64,000 nucleotides of DNA from Triops longicaudatus. Taxonomy: Eukaryota > Arthropoda > Branchiopoda > Notostraca > Triopsidae. The stretch is from the NCBI GenBank assembly GCA_022885665.1, contig JAGQDJ010000052.1, positions 124,001 to 188,000 on the forward strand, read 5' to 3'. The notes beneath the pieces were generated by a model. The model was not told the origin of the DNA, searched no databases, and saw only the letters and a program-made list of their open reading frames with translations. This document shows, in pieces, positions 1 to 13,070 of this stretch; positions within the stretch are counted from its first letter, which is position 1; the number at the start of each line of letters is the position of its first letter. Position numbers and translations under genes: made by a program.

Positions 1-3000
1 CGCAAATTCGGCACCAGCTTCGAGCGCAGACATGGAACGAAAACGCGCGAAATACTGCGAGTCAAAGGATTCGCTGGCACGGTGAGGGCCTCCCAATATA
101 AGCTGTGAAAATTTAGAAGTCTTAGAAAACAATACGGAAATTTCACAAACTACGGGTGGTGGACTTTTTAACAAGTGATTTATTTATTAATTTTAAGTTT
201 ATTTATTTATTTTTTTGGCAATCCCGAGTCAGGCTGAAAAAATATCACAAAGTAAAAAAAAAATATAAAAAATACCAGATAAAAATTACCAAATCGGTGT
301 AATTACCTCGTACAAGGCAAGTCGGTCTAAATACTGTAGCAATTTCCTACGCGTTTCAATCAAATGACGCTGTTCCAAGTTTAACTGCGTCCAGTCAATC
401 TTGAAAATGGAACAGAAATGAAATAATGTACTCATTTCTAAGAAGTGAGCAATTTACTTGACTTAGTATTCGCCGTTTTCTCTCAGCTTCTTGTCGGGAA
501 AATTCTTCATCAGATTCGTCCTCCAAGGCGTGGTTTGTATCTAATGTAGTAATGAAATACCCGCCATCTTTCCCTAATTTAATATTTCCTTGATTTTTTT
601 CCGCAAAATGTGTAACTTTTTCCTTACCTTGGCCAATAGCATATAACGCAGGAGCATCCGTTCCTTTCAAGCCATACAGTAGTAATTCTCTAGCTGCGTC
701 AGGGTCATCTGGTACTCGTTCCAAGCATTCTTTCAAAACCCATGATCGTTTGCTAATTTTACTCTACAAAAATTTGTTGAGTTTTGCGTATCCTTGTAAA
801 TAATCTTTGAACTCAACTGTTCAAGCTACTAAACCCTCACTTAACAATAACGGCTTACCAGGTAATGTTGAATATTAGGTACTGATACCGGATGATTCCT
901 CCATTGTCGCTGGTATACGAGATCGCAATCCAAACCGTAAGCTCTCGCTAACGCTAATGCTTCGCCGTACTCTTCTTCGTCCAACTAACAAACATTTTGT
1001 TGTCAAAAATAAGAACACTAAAAAACACCCACACTAATCAAAGTTCAAACTTCAAATAAAGTTCAAGTAACAATAAAAAATGGAAAATTGAAGTAAACTG
1101 GCCAGACACGTTTGAAAATAAAATAAATTTTTTAATTTACCTTGCGAGCATACAAGTCTGCCGGGGTAGTACGTTTCAAAGCCAATAATCGGTACGTTTT
1201 GTGCACCATTTTAGCTCTTTTCCTGGGTGGCTGAAATTTTTCGCTATCCGTAATCCAATACAACGCTGAGCGGACTACGCTTGAACTCGTCTTCCATAAA
1301 GTGCTTTCTTCTTCATCATCCTCATCGAACAGCACTTCCGGTACGCTGTCGTGTTCGTAGGCAGAATCGAGTTCATCTTCCATACCTTCTATCTTGGGTT
1401 TCTTTTTAGGCACGATCTTGGATTCACATTCAAGACCTAGGAAACAACCATCGAAAGCCGCTGAAATCTGCGGTACGCCGTCGAAGAACTCGGGCGAAGC
1501 GCCGAGCAAGTTATGGGCATCGGAGACTGCGTAGACTGACACGGCCCCGGAGAAACGTGCGACAATAACGGCATCCGAATTCCACCAATTAATGTCCGAG
1601 GGATGACACCAGTGCGGAAACAACAAAGCCGAGCAGCGTTTGCGTTTCGATGCCGGAAGGGATAACAATGCAGGACTTAGCTCGTCATAACCATCTTGTG
1701 AAGCTAAGGGCCACTTCGTTTGACACCTAAAATCAATTCGACAAATAAGCATCTGAATTGCTTCTAATGGAAAACATATTTCTTTTACTTTAAGGAAGGT
1801 AGCGCCCATATTGAAACGAGTCCATTGTTATGAATTGCTACTAGTTGTTTACCATCGTGAGAAACTACCATTTTCAAAACGCAAAACTAAAGACAGAGAA
1901 CAAAGGAAATTAGCAAATAATTAGAGTCTATAATTAATAATCTTATTAAACGTAAAGCTAGAAAAATTCTTAAAAAGCGTAAAATATTCGGAACAGTACA
2001 CATAATAGTTTAGCTGGAAAACAAGGATAAGATAAAATATGTCAAAACAGAAATTATTTAAGCATTATACAAAGATGGGAAAGTAAATTTGTAAACACAG
2101 AAATTATTGAAAATTATCTAAACAAAAAAAAACGAGTACTAAATGTACAACAGATAAAACGCCGAAAAATCGAAATAAAGACAAGAAAATAAGAATTGTC
2201 CAAACTGCAAGCATAAAATTAAGGAGGACAAGATTTACTTTTTCTTCTCCATTCTTCCATCGAAGTAATGAAGGAGTTCTTATAAAGCTAGTTTTGGGCG
2301 GTGCAATTGAGAGAACAGGCTTATAATACGGAGCGTCGTTTAAGATTCGCCATGCGGTGATTCCGTGAGCGCGGGCATCTTCGTTGCTCGAATCCGAAGC
2401 GGATTCACTTCCAACTCCGGCAACGTAAAGGCACGGTTGACTGGAATGGAGCGCCAGCGCTGAGACTCCGTATGGATAGTACGAAGTAAACGAAAACTCG
2501 TGCGTTAGCTGAAATTTTTCCAGTGGAGACACGTAAAAGCTTTTAAGAACACCGGTGTAACTTAATACAAGCAATTCCCAACTCCTGAAAATAAACATTT
2601 GTGATTTATCTTTGAAAATTTATTTGTTTTTCGCTTTTATTATATGTTGTTGGTTTTCTATTATAAGTGGAAAAGTACCAGTGCTGGCTCTTCGTACGAA
2701 TATCAGTGAAGACAAGCGAAGCTATCGCTGTAGAATGCGGTGAAGCCGGTACCGGCACGCTAGTGACCTTAAGCAAAAGATTGCTGAATTATGGTATTTT
2801 ATAAGAGAAAATTTAGTACTTACATTTTCTATGGTGAATAGCGGAGTGGCTAAAAGATCGAAAAACTCAATTGAACCGTTACTATTAGCTATGGCTAGCA
2901 TCGAATCGTCCGGGCTCCAGGTGGCCTGTCGCCATTGAGGAAATGGGTCTTTCAAAACTGTTTCAGAAAAAGATGCGAAATTAGTGTAAAATAAACTTAG

Positions 3001-3580
3001 ATATTGGACGAAGCATTACGGTTGGATTTGCCTAAAGGCACAGAGTATTCGTCTTTGGAAGAACGGATTTCGACATGAGAATCCTGGATAAGAGCCACTG
3101 CTCTGCCGTCCGCTCCAACTGCCACGCGCCACGGCAATGTGTGATTTACGAGCCTATAATATATTAGAATCATTAGCTGAAGACGACGATGAAGTTTAAC
3201 CGATTTACTTTTCGATAAACTGGGATCCGGCAGAATGTTTCCTCCAATCGAAGTTTCGAAACCATTTTAAGTAGCCTTGTTCTTCGTCAGACTTCGGGGC
3301 CTATCAATGCGTTTAATTATTCGGAGCTTACAACGGACATCCTATGGTTTTTATGTGCGATATTAATATAAGGTAATAAAAGGTTTTATTTCCGTAGGGA
3401 AATTCTCGTACGCCTATAATAAAAAATGACAGCTAAAATAATGCTTACCAACTCTGTCTCTTGATTCCATTCATTGTAGACTAAGAGCTCATATAATATA
3501 TGAGAATCTGGCATAATATCTTTGGGAGCTGTTTCACAGATCTCCAAATGTTCGACGGTTCTCGCTGGTATTGTTGACAT
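1..3580 (-). CDS. NBAS: NBAS, N-terminal part (continues past left edge)
   Basis: NBAS is a subunit of the NRZ tether that docks Golgi-to-ER vesicles at the ER; it also has roles in nonsense-mediated decay. Twelve exons join in phase: 3449-3580, 3209-3300, 3020-3153, 2824-2957, 2679-2767, 2239-2584, 1789-1886, 1141-1726, 859-984, 458-763, 307-399 and 1-102 (incomplete). They encode 746 residues, against about 2370 in the human protein. The first ~400 residues form the WD40-like propeller; recognisable stretches are QWRQATWSPDDSMLAIA and NGLVSIWALPSLK. The start of the Sec39-like helical region follows, with RSWVLKECLERVP, LLLYGLKGTD and RRKLLQYLDRLA. The ATG at 3580 opens a short N-terminus containing LYELLVYNEW, as in vertebrate NBAS. 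The gene is head-to-head with SUPT20H. The C-terminal two thirds lie outside the window. Family assignment is very secure; individual splice sites are inferred. Confidence 0.93.
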
Positions 3581-4161
3581 AACAATACGGGCTTTGACAA
3601 CAAATTAACGCCACCAAGTGAGCTAAATGTGAATTTCTTCTTGGTGCCATTTTCAAATGCCATTTGTCCCCAATTTCAGTGTAGACTTAAATTAACTAAA
3701 TTATAATGCTAGGTTAATATCACTAAACTTATTATTAAAATAGATACCACTGTATGCCTTATTCAAAAACTAACATTTTGAGTCATTTGAGTTCATTTCG
3801 GAGTTTTTTCTCAAACTTAACGTTAATGAAGAAGCTGAAGAGTTAATTCCTTGGAAAAATGTGGATACATTCATAGTATAACATAAGACAGCATTTTAAA
3901 TTAAGTTAATTTAATAAAACTCCAAATAATACTAGAAAGCTGAGGAAATTTAGCTTTGCTAAAGCTTGCATCCCTTATTTGCATATTCGTTCCTCCAGGC
4001 CTCTATTGGCTAATATAGAAACTAAAGAGCATTGGCGGCAGCACGTTTCTTATAGATCAAAACAAATCAAAGTTTTCGTCGTTAATCATGTTTTTCTGTC
4101 TGAGTTACATTCCGTAGTACTATGTGCTTGTTTACTACAAGTATTGCGCGATCGTGAAAAA
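3581..4161. promoter_or_regulatory. shared divergent promoter region NBAS / SUPT20H
   Basis: These 581 bases separate the start codons of two divergently transcribed housekeeping genes, so both promoters and 5' untranslated regions must lie here. The sequence is AT-rich and I see no convincing TATA box. An in-frame ATG at 3979 would extend SUPT20H by 61 residues, but that stretch does not resemble the family. The role is inferred from layout only. Confidence 0.5.
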
Positions 4162-7100
4162 ATGACGTTCAACGATGTCAATAGCCATAATCTGAACAAC
4201 GAGAGTATTTTTCAAAAGTTGCTGGCGTTATCTGAACAAATCACTTTACAAGACGATCAAGACTATGGATTCCCTCCGCTTACCCCCTTTTTGCAGGTTT
4301 TCACCACCACTCTAACCACATTTGAAATACTACGTTAACATTTCTTGTTCTTTTAATTTCAGAACCTGCGAAGCAAGTCGAACCTTGTACACAAGCTGGT
4401 CGAGCAAGAAAAGCTCGACATGTTGGTCCTGACGCTTTACCCTGGCGACCGAGGCTACAGTTTAGCCTTAAAAACGCATCAAGGAATTCTCCAAGAAAGT
4501 GCCTGTTTTCCTTATGACGAAGCCGAGCTTTTGAGTTACATTGATAACGAAGAACTGCCGCCAATGTTAGTTGATCTGTTAGACGAGGTGGATGCTCATA
4601 TTTACTACAACGGTTGCGTAGTATTAGAGCTCAGAGATTTCCGAACCAATCCAAGCCATTCGCCTAGTTTCTATAAACATGTTTTATTGAAACCTACCAC
4701 TCAAGTAATTCCAATACTTCGTTTTTTTTATGTCTCATGTTGACTTATGCCTCTCTTTATACCTTCCAGAGTATTATTGCCGATGTGCAAATTTTAACCA
4801 AGGACAAGCCTTGGGCGGCAGAGGATAAAATGCTCCTCGAAAGTCAACTTCTCTTAGCAACATCCGAACCTTTGTGTTTGGATCCTTCACCGCGCGTGTC
4901 CCTCCATCAAAATAACCTGCATTTTCAGCGTCTGAAACTCAACTCCACTCTCATTAGGCGGCAAGCTAGAAAATTCTCTCATAATGCTCTCCATCGAAAG
5001 AAACTCCGTGAACGCGTACCCATGCTCGCTGAATTAAAATTACATGCATTTATCAAAGCCAAACGTGAGAAAACACCTCACAGTATGCCCAAGACTTCAA
5101 CTTTGGTAATTTTACCACATTTCACACTTTTTCTTAATACCGCATTAAATTCCATGTCAATTTTGAAACTTTTTTCTTTCAAACATTATTTACTTACTTT
5201 ATTTTATTTATATTGTTCATTTTCCCCAAAATCGTAGCTTGCCACGTCCCATTTATCTCCAATGCCTCCACCAAATCATGAAATCGAGGTCCAAAAGTTT
5301 GCCAAGCCCATAGAGCGACCGAAGGAAACCGTCGACTGCAGTCCGGTTATTATCGAAGAATATCTGTTTGAAACCGAGCGCATCAACGGCCGAACGTATT
5401 TGGTGAAGTTAACGATCATGCAGCGGCCAGCTGTGGAACAATACTTGGGAGAGTTGTATGTAGACCGGGACTTTAAAGAAGGCAAACTCGGTGGTGCGTC
5501 ATGCCAGTTTGTCCTGGGTTCGAGACCCCATGTCAATCGTTACATACAACAGTTTACGGAGATTTTCACCGAAGAAGGGCGTAAGCCAGTTAAAATCACG
5601 CATCAAGTACCTGGCCACCCGCCGCGAATTATGCTAACCCAAGGAATGCGAGAAAAAGAGCGAGAACGGGAGAAAACCGAACTACTGAATCGGAACGCTG
5701 CTGTGGCGGCTGCAGCAGCGTTTCCTACGTTGCCGAGCAGTGGAACCATTCCGAGACCGAATCCAACTCCAGTAACTTTGAACTCCATAACTTTGTTTTA
5801 TTTCATGCAACATTTCACTATTTCTTAGGAATCTATTGTTGCAGCGAATCCAGTTGTGGCTGGCGCCAGCACTGTACCGCTAACCAAGGTTGCTTTGTTA
5901 GAGAGTCTCAAGGCAGGACAAGTGCCTTCGAACATAACAGCTCTGGTTTCCAACTTCGTTAATGCACAGCAGCAGCAGCAAAATGCCACTACAACCGCAA
6001 ACGCAGGTATTTCACTTACGAGTGTGTTCAACAAGGAAAAAGAGCTGTACTTGAGTGACTCGTTTGCGGATTATGGCATTTTCATTCATTTCGTTATGAA
6101 TTATTGTCATTAGTTTCCATTCTAATTTCATTTTTCTTTGCTTAGGACCAAGTTTAGTTTTAGCAAATGGGAACCAAAGTTTGCTAAGACCCCAGTTAGC
6201 GAGAGCATCAGGTGGGACGGTCAGTCTAGCCCCTATGAAAACTGTAGTTCGCCCTACCACCTTAGCGAGTCTGTTAACTACGCGGGTCAATCCTTCGACA
6301 TCGAATGTTCCCACAAAGGTAAAACACCGCATGAAAAACTTTATTGTCCCCCCCTAATATCACTTTACTATTTATAAGTTACACACAGTAGCAACTCGTA
6401 AAAAGCTATCTATCAAATCTAAAGTTCGCTATATCAAACGCTTTTTTCCACATCTTAACTCAAGTTAACACGCAAAATATCGTCCTATTGTCATCCTATT
6501 TTCGCCTAGTAGTGCATTCTTTCCGTATCTAAACATACAACACAGCCTACATTATTTTACCAAATGAAAATAGCACAGCCATCGGCGATATTTTGCTCGG
6601 TAACTCCAGTTAAGATGATAGTAGAAACGCGGTCTGAATGTGCCAATATAAGTTCTTGCAGCAAAGATTTTTTTTAAGGTCTCGGTAGTCTTACCTGAAA
6701 CTGCCAACGCCACCCAGAAAGTTAACGTAGCAACACTGATGGGTCAGCTCATTAGACCATCCGCAAGTACAACGAACAGTCCTGTGTTGCCGACTTACAG
6801 CCAGGCGCTTTCTCACATACAGACGTCACAAGTTCCGGTATCAAATATTTTAACTCTCCAGAAACGTAAATTTTGTTCGAATCAAGTGACAACGCTTTTT
6901 TCACAGAGTACTCGTCCCACCATAACAAAAGTCCAGGTAAATTCGCCGGGCTTGAGTCCCGTAGCCACTGCTTCACCCATGCCGGCCACTTTGGCAACAA
7001 AGAGACGCCCGTCTGCCACATTGTCCGAAAGTTCGCCAACTTCCAACTCGTCTCCGAACGCCAACTATCCCAATTCACCCGCCAGACTAAGTCTCAATGT

Positions 7101-8077
7101 CCCTGGCTTGTCTGCGTTATTAGCTGGTAAAATAATATAAATAAATAAATTTTATAATTAAAATATCGGTAGTTACGTTGTTGAAAATTCATTATTATAT
7201 CTAAACTAAAGTTAGTTCATAGTTTTAATGGAATGAATTACGAAGCATACTAAAGTTAAATCTCGCTCAGGAACTCCTTCAGCCGACACAACCAGTACAA
7301 GTGGGACTGTGACGCTACCTGCCTTACTTGAACGCTTACAATCCACCCCGAAAGCTCAACCGAATGTGGTCAACAGCTCCGGGACCACAGGTGCAGTACA
7401 AAGCATCAACCTAACCGGCCTTCAAGGCGCCATGGCGTCCATCACGGGCTTGCAGAACATTCAAGTGTCGATTCCAGGTTTAGCCATGCCTCTCTCCTTA
7501 TCTCTGGGCGTGGCTTCCTCATCTAGTACAAATAACGTAAGTTAATCGCATTAGCTTTCTCAGATACGTACATGTCGTGAAATAAGTTGTTAAAGGGAGA
7601 GCAATGTTTGTGATTAATCGTTTGTTGGTGAATAGGCCACAACAGTTGTGAATAGCAACAATGGAATTGCTGTACGGCCAATTGCTGTGGCTTCGTCCGT
7701 CCCTCAGCAGCTCAGTGTGCCACTTTCGGTCCTGCAGGTAATTTCGGTTCACGATAAATTCAAGTTTAGACGTTTTCATAACACTGTTTGTCAAGGTTTC
7801 GGGTACGAGCACGCCTGTACAGCTTATTGGAGCTTTACAAAGGCCCAATGCCACCGTAATTGGCTCTCCGCGAGTGATAACGCCTACAAGTAGCAGAGTA
7901 GCGACGCCGGCGGCTCAGGGAGTGCAATTAACTGCTCAGCAACAGGTAATTTCGTTTCCTGGTCAAAATACTACTCGAAACTGATTAGTTGTTTCTTCTA
8001 AGCTCCAGATAGCGCTGCAGAGACAAGTTCAGCTTCAGCTCCAACAGAAAGCTGCAGCAGCCAAAAAGAAGAAATAG
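4162..8077 (+). CDS. SUPT20H: SUPT20H / Spt20, SAGA coactivator subunit
   Basis: Spt20 is a structural subunit of the SAGA histone acetyltransferase coactivator in the nucleus. Eleven exons join in phase: 4162-4296, 4363-4704, 4770-5105, 5238-5771, 5829-6006, 6146-6318, 6679-7126, 7271-7536, 7636-7737, 7796-7945 and 8009-8077. They give a 910-residue protein. The conserved Spt20 domain fills exons 2-4: TLYPGDRGYSLALK, the acidic EELPPMLVDLLDEV, GCVVLELRDFR and LLLATSEPLCLDPS closely match vertebrate SUPT20H. After about residue 400 the chain becomes low complexity: an RE/K run (REKEREREK), an Ala run, a Gln run, Ser/Thr/Pro-rich segments and a basic KKKK end. The ATG at 4162 is chosen because it directly precedes the conserved region. 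The gene converges on cyclin A. A 41-base stretch in exon 7 looks intron-like but would break the frame. Confidence 0.94.
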
Positions 8078-8931
8078 TGCACATGTGAAGCTTGTAACTT
8101 ATTACGTAATACGCATTTGTTTTTGTCTGACACTTGAATTTCGGCCTGTATTCCAAAGTATATGTCTGAAGAGAGGATAAGTTATGAATCTGTTTACAGA
8201 CAGTAAAAATGCAAGATTTTTTTCTGCTCCGGGGAAATGTACATTTTCGGAAGGAAACAACATGTAGAAAGGATACAATATAGACTTCTTGTCCAGAGTG
8301 TTGTCGTTGCTCTGTGTCCAGTTTTTTTTTCCTTTTTTCTGCTTCGTATCAAAATTTCTCCTGTTTTTTTTCGTTTGTTTTTTTTTCTTTTCCGATTTAA
8401 AGCCATAAAATTAGGGATTGGGGAAAGAAAAATATATAATACCACAATAAGTATGAACCCAAAATCATGCAAACCAAAAATACTGACGACACAGAAAACA
8501 ATTACCGCGCTCGTAATGAGTTGGGTCGGGGTTAAAACGGCTCGACTATTAATAAAAATAAATCTGACAACAATTTTTAAGAACTGACACACACTCGTAA
8601 ACAATTCACTCAACAACTCTTGGGAAGATTCAGTGCATCCAAAGGGGGAGGTGTGTGCAGGGCAACCGAATTGAATCTATAAAATCAAACGCAAAAATTA
8701 GTTAACATCCAATACGCTAAATAGAACGTTTTCAATACAATAAAATTTTACAACGATCCCTTTTATAACAAATAGCTGGCTATAGTGTACGGATTGTAAA
8801 GTATGTAATGGTATAGTATGGATATTTAAAGTTTTCTGACACAATCTAACGAATTGTATATAAACTAAATAGCTTTTTCTATTCTGTGGAGGTTCGTTCT
8901 AACGGTATGCTTAAAAAAAAAAAAAAAACTC
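8078..8931. other. 3' flanks of convergent SUPT20H and cyclin A
   Basis: This 854-base gap holds the 3' untranslated regions of two convergent genes. On the plus strand AATAAA hexamers occur at 8551-8556 and 8739-8744, suitable for SUPT20H. A T-rich tract lies near 8325-8395 and an A-run near 8911-8928, beside the cyclin A stop codon. The 116- and 140-codon ORFs crossing 8194-8616 are composed mostly of low-complexity T/A sequence and are not credible genes. Confidence 0.5.
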
Positions 8932-11396
8932 TTACTTTGGCAGTTTGTACTTTTCGCGAATAGATTGCTGCGCGAAGGAAGGGGCACTGGTGAAAGTGCT
9001 GTGTAAGCTTTCGAGACATTCGGCAAAGTGTGCCAGCCGATAACTCGTCATTTGCTCTAATGTCGAACTCCACGGATGTTCACCCAAAGTTGCTTGCGCT
9101 AATGCCAACGCTGAAGCAGCAATTTCCGATGGAAGATACTTAAGGTAGGGGTCGCACTCCAGGAGGGTGAGTTCACACAAATACTAGAAAAATTCAATTC
9201 ACAATCTTTACTAATTCCAATACCAAGTAACTAAATATGCATGAGAAAAAATGAAATAGCTAAATTACCGTTGCAAGGTACATTGTTGTTCTGTCCGCTT
9301 TGAGCACTTGACAGTACCGGTTTAAAAAATACAACGGTGTAGGAACCGACAAGTCAAACGTAAGAACTTTGAGAATTAGATGTTCCATCCGTAAAACTTG
9401 TTTCTTGGTATATGTGTCGTCTGTTATGTATACGAACTCGCCCAACTCAGGTGGATAAATTTCTTCAAATTTCCTGTGCGAAACAATAAACATTTTAATA
9501 ATAATAATAATAATAAATGTAACACCGAAATCTCGCGGTCTCACTTACGAGGCTATAAACATAGCAGCTGTGCCGACCAACTGCAATTTTCCGCGTAATA
9601 CAGACATGTGGGATAAAAACCTATCGATATACGAAACGGCTAAAAACAGAGTTTCCCCGTTCAGTTTGTATTCCTCGGCAACTTCGACGAGCCAATCGAC
9701 TAAAATTGAACGCATGGCGGGCGTTATGTCAGGCTGCTTACGCATATAGTTGGGCTTCGGCCGAAATCGCGTCTGAAATAAAAAAAATACAACACGTGGT
9801 TAATACCAACCCACTGGCAACGCTAGGACGGCAAAGAGAACCGTTTAACGCGTGCAAAGTGAAATTTGAACGGACAGCTGGAACGCCCTGTACAGGTACG
9901 GTTTCTTTTACACACGTTTTGTTTACAAATGACCTAGATGCGAACGTCCCGACTCCCACACACGTCCATGTGCCCCCTCCCCCCCTACTAATCTCGTGTC
10001 CTTGATATTTAACAAAAACACCGTACGGTTAAAAGCCCCCTTTTGCATTCAGCAATGTGCACATTTTTGCCCATAAGAATGTGGGACAGTATAATGCAAC
10101 ATCGTAAACACCACGTACCCGTCTTTATAGACAATATTCGTCCCCTTTTTGTTCCAGTTTCTCGTTACGTCCGTTAGCTCAAGAAAAGCAAACAAACGGA
10201 AACCTTACAGCAAAATTCTACTTATCTGAAGAATTTCGTTTCTTTAACATTTTATACAAAAAATACAAAACTTTGTACAAAAAAGTGAATTAAAATTTTA
10301 AAAAAATTACATTTTAGAGATTATCAAACTTTACGAATAAGTGAAATATCTAGCTTTGGCTCAAATCATTAGAGTCCGTTCGCAGGGGAGTTTTTTTAGA
10401 ATTACTGGGAGAATTGATACATTTTGTAAGAAAAAAAGGTAAAAATTACCTCTGAAGTACGCAAATAGCGATAAAGATCTCCCATATATTCTTCGGGGAA
10501 AGGAAAATCGTGTCTGTTGCTGTGGGAGGCGGGAACCGATATTTTGCTTTCTTTGGATTCCTCCACTATGGAAATGTCCATGGCAACGGGTGATTCTGCT
10601 TCTGTGAATTTGACTTTAACATGCTCTTCTGACGAGTGTTCTGAATGGGGCAGGAACACGAACGTCGGGTGTTTGCTGTCACTTGAGAGTGAGAAATTGC
10701 TGAGATTCGCGACGCTGGAACTGCTCGTGCTGGATTCATCCTGGTCCGAGGATTTGGTGGTGAGCATAGAGGTGGAAGAGGAGCATTTCATGAGACTGGT
10801 TTTGCTGGTCGTCGAGGTGGCTGATTCTTCACTGTCTTGGAAGACGGTGAAGGCAGGTTTGACATTTTCTTTGTCGAAGGCCGTCTTGGTGGGATATTGG
10901 GATTCTTGAGGGTCAACGAAAACTTTGAAGGTTTGTTGACTACTCGTACTGGCTACTGAAGTTTGCATGGACGCTTGATTGAGGACGCCTTTAAACGTCG
11001 TCGTGGTCGTCGTGGTGGATTGTACTTTGGCGCCGAGGACCACTTTGGATCGCTCTTTGATTTGCGTGAGCTGCGACTCCTCTTCGTAGATTTTGAAGCC
11101 ACTAGTAAATTTGTCATTGTGTGGAGCCAAGCCTTTGGCAGCATAGGAATTTTCATCTTGAACAAAGACATCTGCAGCCTGCAATTCCATAAAAATAATT
11201 AGAAAAATCTCATTAAATCTAGGAATAAATTTTAAAGCACTGTTACCTTTTTAGCTTGTCTGAGAGGTTGTACACGGCGGTTTTGGCCTGCACCACCTAA
11301 ACTGCCCAGCGCTGTGCGTTTTTGAACGTCCATAGGCTTAGTTCTTCGGAAATCATCCACAAAAGTATTTTCGGCATCAGGTCGATTGGATGCCAT
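8932..11396 (-). CDS. CycA: Cyclin A
   Basis: Cyclin A activates CDK1/CDK2 in S phase and at mitotic entry and is destroyed by the APC/C. Five exons join in phase: 11247-11396, 10450-11178, 9549-9772, 9269-9473 and 8932-9183. They give 519 residues. A destruction-box candidate, RTALGSLGG, lies near residue 27. Exon 2 is a long Ser/Thr-rich regulatory region. The cyclin box carries the hydrophobic-patch MRSIL (MRAIL in vertebrates) at about residue 313, then LVDWLVEV, YIDRFLSHMSVLRGKLQLVG, KFEEIYPPE and YITDDTYTKKQVLRMEHL. The second cyclin fold includes DPYLKYLPSEIAA and ends at QQSIREKYKLPK. That end is about 15 residues shorter than in vertebrate cyclin A. The stop codon is followed by a T-run and an AG that could mimic an intron, but the resulting 26-base intron would be too short. 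Confidence 0.95.
9496..9514. repeat. (AAT)n microsatellite in a cyclin A intron
   Basis: About six AAT units lie in the 75-base intron between exons 3 and 4 of cyclin A. Confidence 0.75.
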
Positions 11397-13070
11397 GGTT
11401 GATACACTATGTACTCCCTCTCAATCGGCGTGCTTGGGTTAAAAGTGCGATAAAAGTCCACACGTCCTTGTCCTGCACGGCATAAGCTCTAGAAAAACGC
11501 TCCGATTCTTAGCTAGCACCAACGTTTTCCCCAACAACAGGGAAAGTAAACACGGTTTTCAAGTCTGCTGTCCAGCTCGCAAAAAGCTGTAGCAATTTTA
11601 AAAACTCTGCGACTTAAACTTAAACGTGATAAAGAACGACATGCACTTAAAATTCCATGACCACAGCACTCCAACTATGCATGCTCTAACCGTCTTTCTG
11701 GCACGTTAGAGCCGTTGCCGTTGCTTGTGTGAACTGACAGTTGGCAAGAAAACTTGAATGCATCGCGGGCGTATGAACGCACCAATAGGATTCGATCGAG
11801 GGCAACGCGCCTCCCACTGCCCGCGCGCGCGTTATGCTGACCCCGGAAAGGGAAACGGTTTTTAACGGCTCTTCCTTGGCTACATCTTCTTTAATTTCGC
11901 TTTCTACCTGTCGATTTTTCTGGGAGCCATCCTGCGAGTTCCTTTACGCTTGAAGGAATTAATTTATGTAAGGGACGCGTAACCAGAGGAATGCCAAAGT
12001 TATTTTAAAATTTTTACATTTTTATGTTACATTTTAAATGAACGAAATATACACTGTCATCTACGCCTAAAAACGTTTAAGCTGTCAGCACATAACAGCC
12101 AACGGTTGTAAATTAATTGAAAATAAAGTTTTCTCTGACACAGTAACTTGGTATAAAAGCATTGAACATCCAAATCCAATACACCCGAGGTTTCTTTTAA
12201 CAGGAGGGTAGTCTTCTCCCCCCAAGTTGACTACGTGCCAGAACTCAGAATCTTGCAGCCGAGTATTAACACATTTCAATAGAATTTGAGATTATTCAGG
12301 GTTTCGTCTTTGCAAAAGGTAATGTATTCCCTATATGCAATTCTTTAATGAACAGCACCAAAGAGTTGAAAACAATCGCATTTTTCAAACATGCGGGCTC
12401 ATTATTCATTTCTTAAATAGGAAAAAAGTACGGTGTTAAGGCCCCGTTAAACTCGAATACCTTACGGAAGAACCCTACTGGAAATTCTCAGACATTGTCT
12501 TGTAAAAATTTTCAAACATCAAAGAAACTGTTTTGACAGTGATGTGCTTTGGGGGATACCTAGTGCACCAAGTTCAGATTTCCTTCAACACGCGTTTATC
12601 AAATTTGAAAATTACTACTTAAATTTTTTTGCATTCTTATTTTATGGGGAAGTGGAAATTGGGCGAACTAGTGCACAAGGTCTGATTTTTTCACAGCTTC
12701 AATGTAGAAAGAAAAGCGGAATCGTTCAGGTACTTTTTCTATATCACTTGTTTATCACGGACAATTACTAAACATTTCGTGGAAGTAGTTTGGCAAAAAT
12801 CGTAGACTTACCTAATTAGGATTATCGAATAAACAAAATATAACGGTTTTCGCCAAATTGTCCCGGAACTTTTCGCGCCATGTTCCAAAGTTAATTCACC
12901 AGAGAGGGTTGAGAGAGGGGGATTCGTATACAGTGGCTAACGGTAATCTCGGTGATGACTAATTTTGAGAGTAAAAGAACAGTTGTTATTTTGCAAACGT
13001 TTATTTTCGCTATGTACATTTTCCCAAAAGGGGAAAAGAAAACATGTCCCATATAGGAGAAACTTAAAGT
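11397..13070. other. cyclin A upstream region and SDR39U1 3' flank
   Basis: This 1.67-kb interval lies between the start of cyclin A and the stop of SDR39U1, both on the minus strand, so the cyclin A promoter must be at its left end. The first 500 bases are relatively CpG-rich, with a CGCGCGCG-like run near 11820. I found no coding region. An AATAAA on the minus strand at 13000-13005 is a good SDR39U1 poly(A) signal. Confidence 0.45.
13000..13005 (-). terminator. poly(A) signal of SDR39U1
   Basis: The minus strand reads AATAAA here, 66 bases beyond the SDR39U1 stop codon. This is a normal distance for a polyadenylation signal. Confidence 0.6.

Noticed and set aside
6868..6908. 41-base intron-like stretch (GTAAAT...TTTCACAG) in SUPT20H exon 7
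   Set aside because: It is too short for a typical intron, and removing it shifts the frame away from the sequence that continues smoothly in the read-through frame.
8194..8616. Overlapping 140- and 116-codon ORFs with apparent membrane segments
   Set aside because: The hydrophobic look comes from T/A-rich 3' untranslated sequence of SUPT20H.
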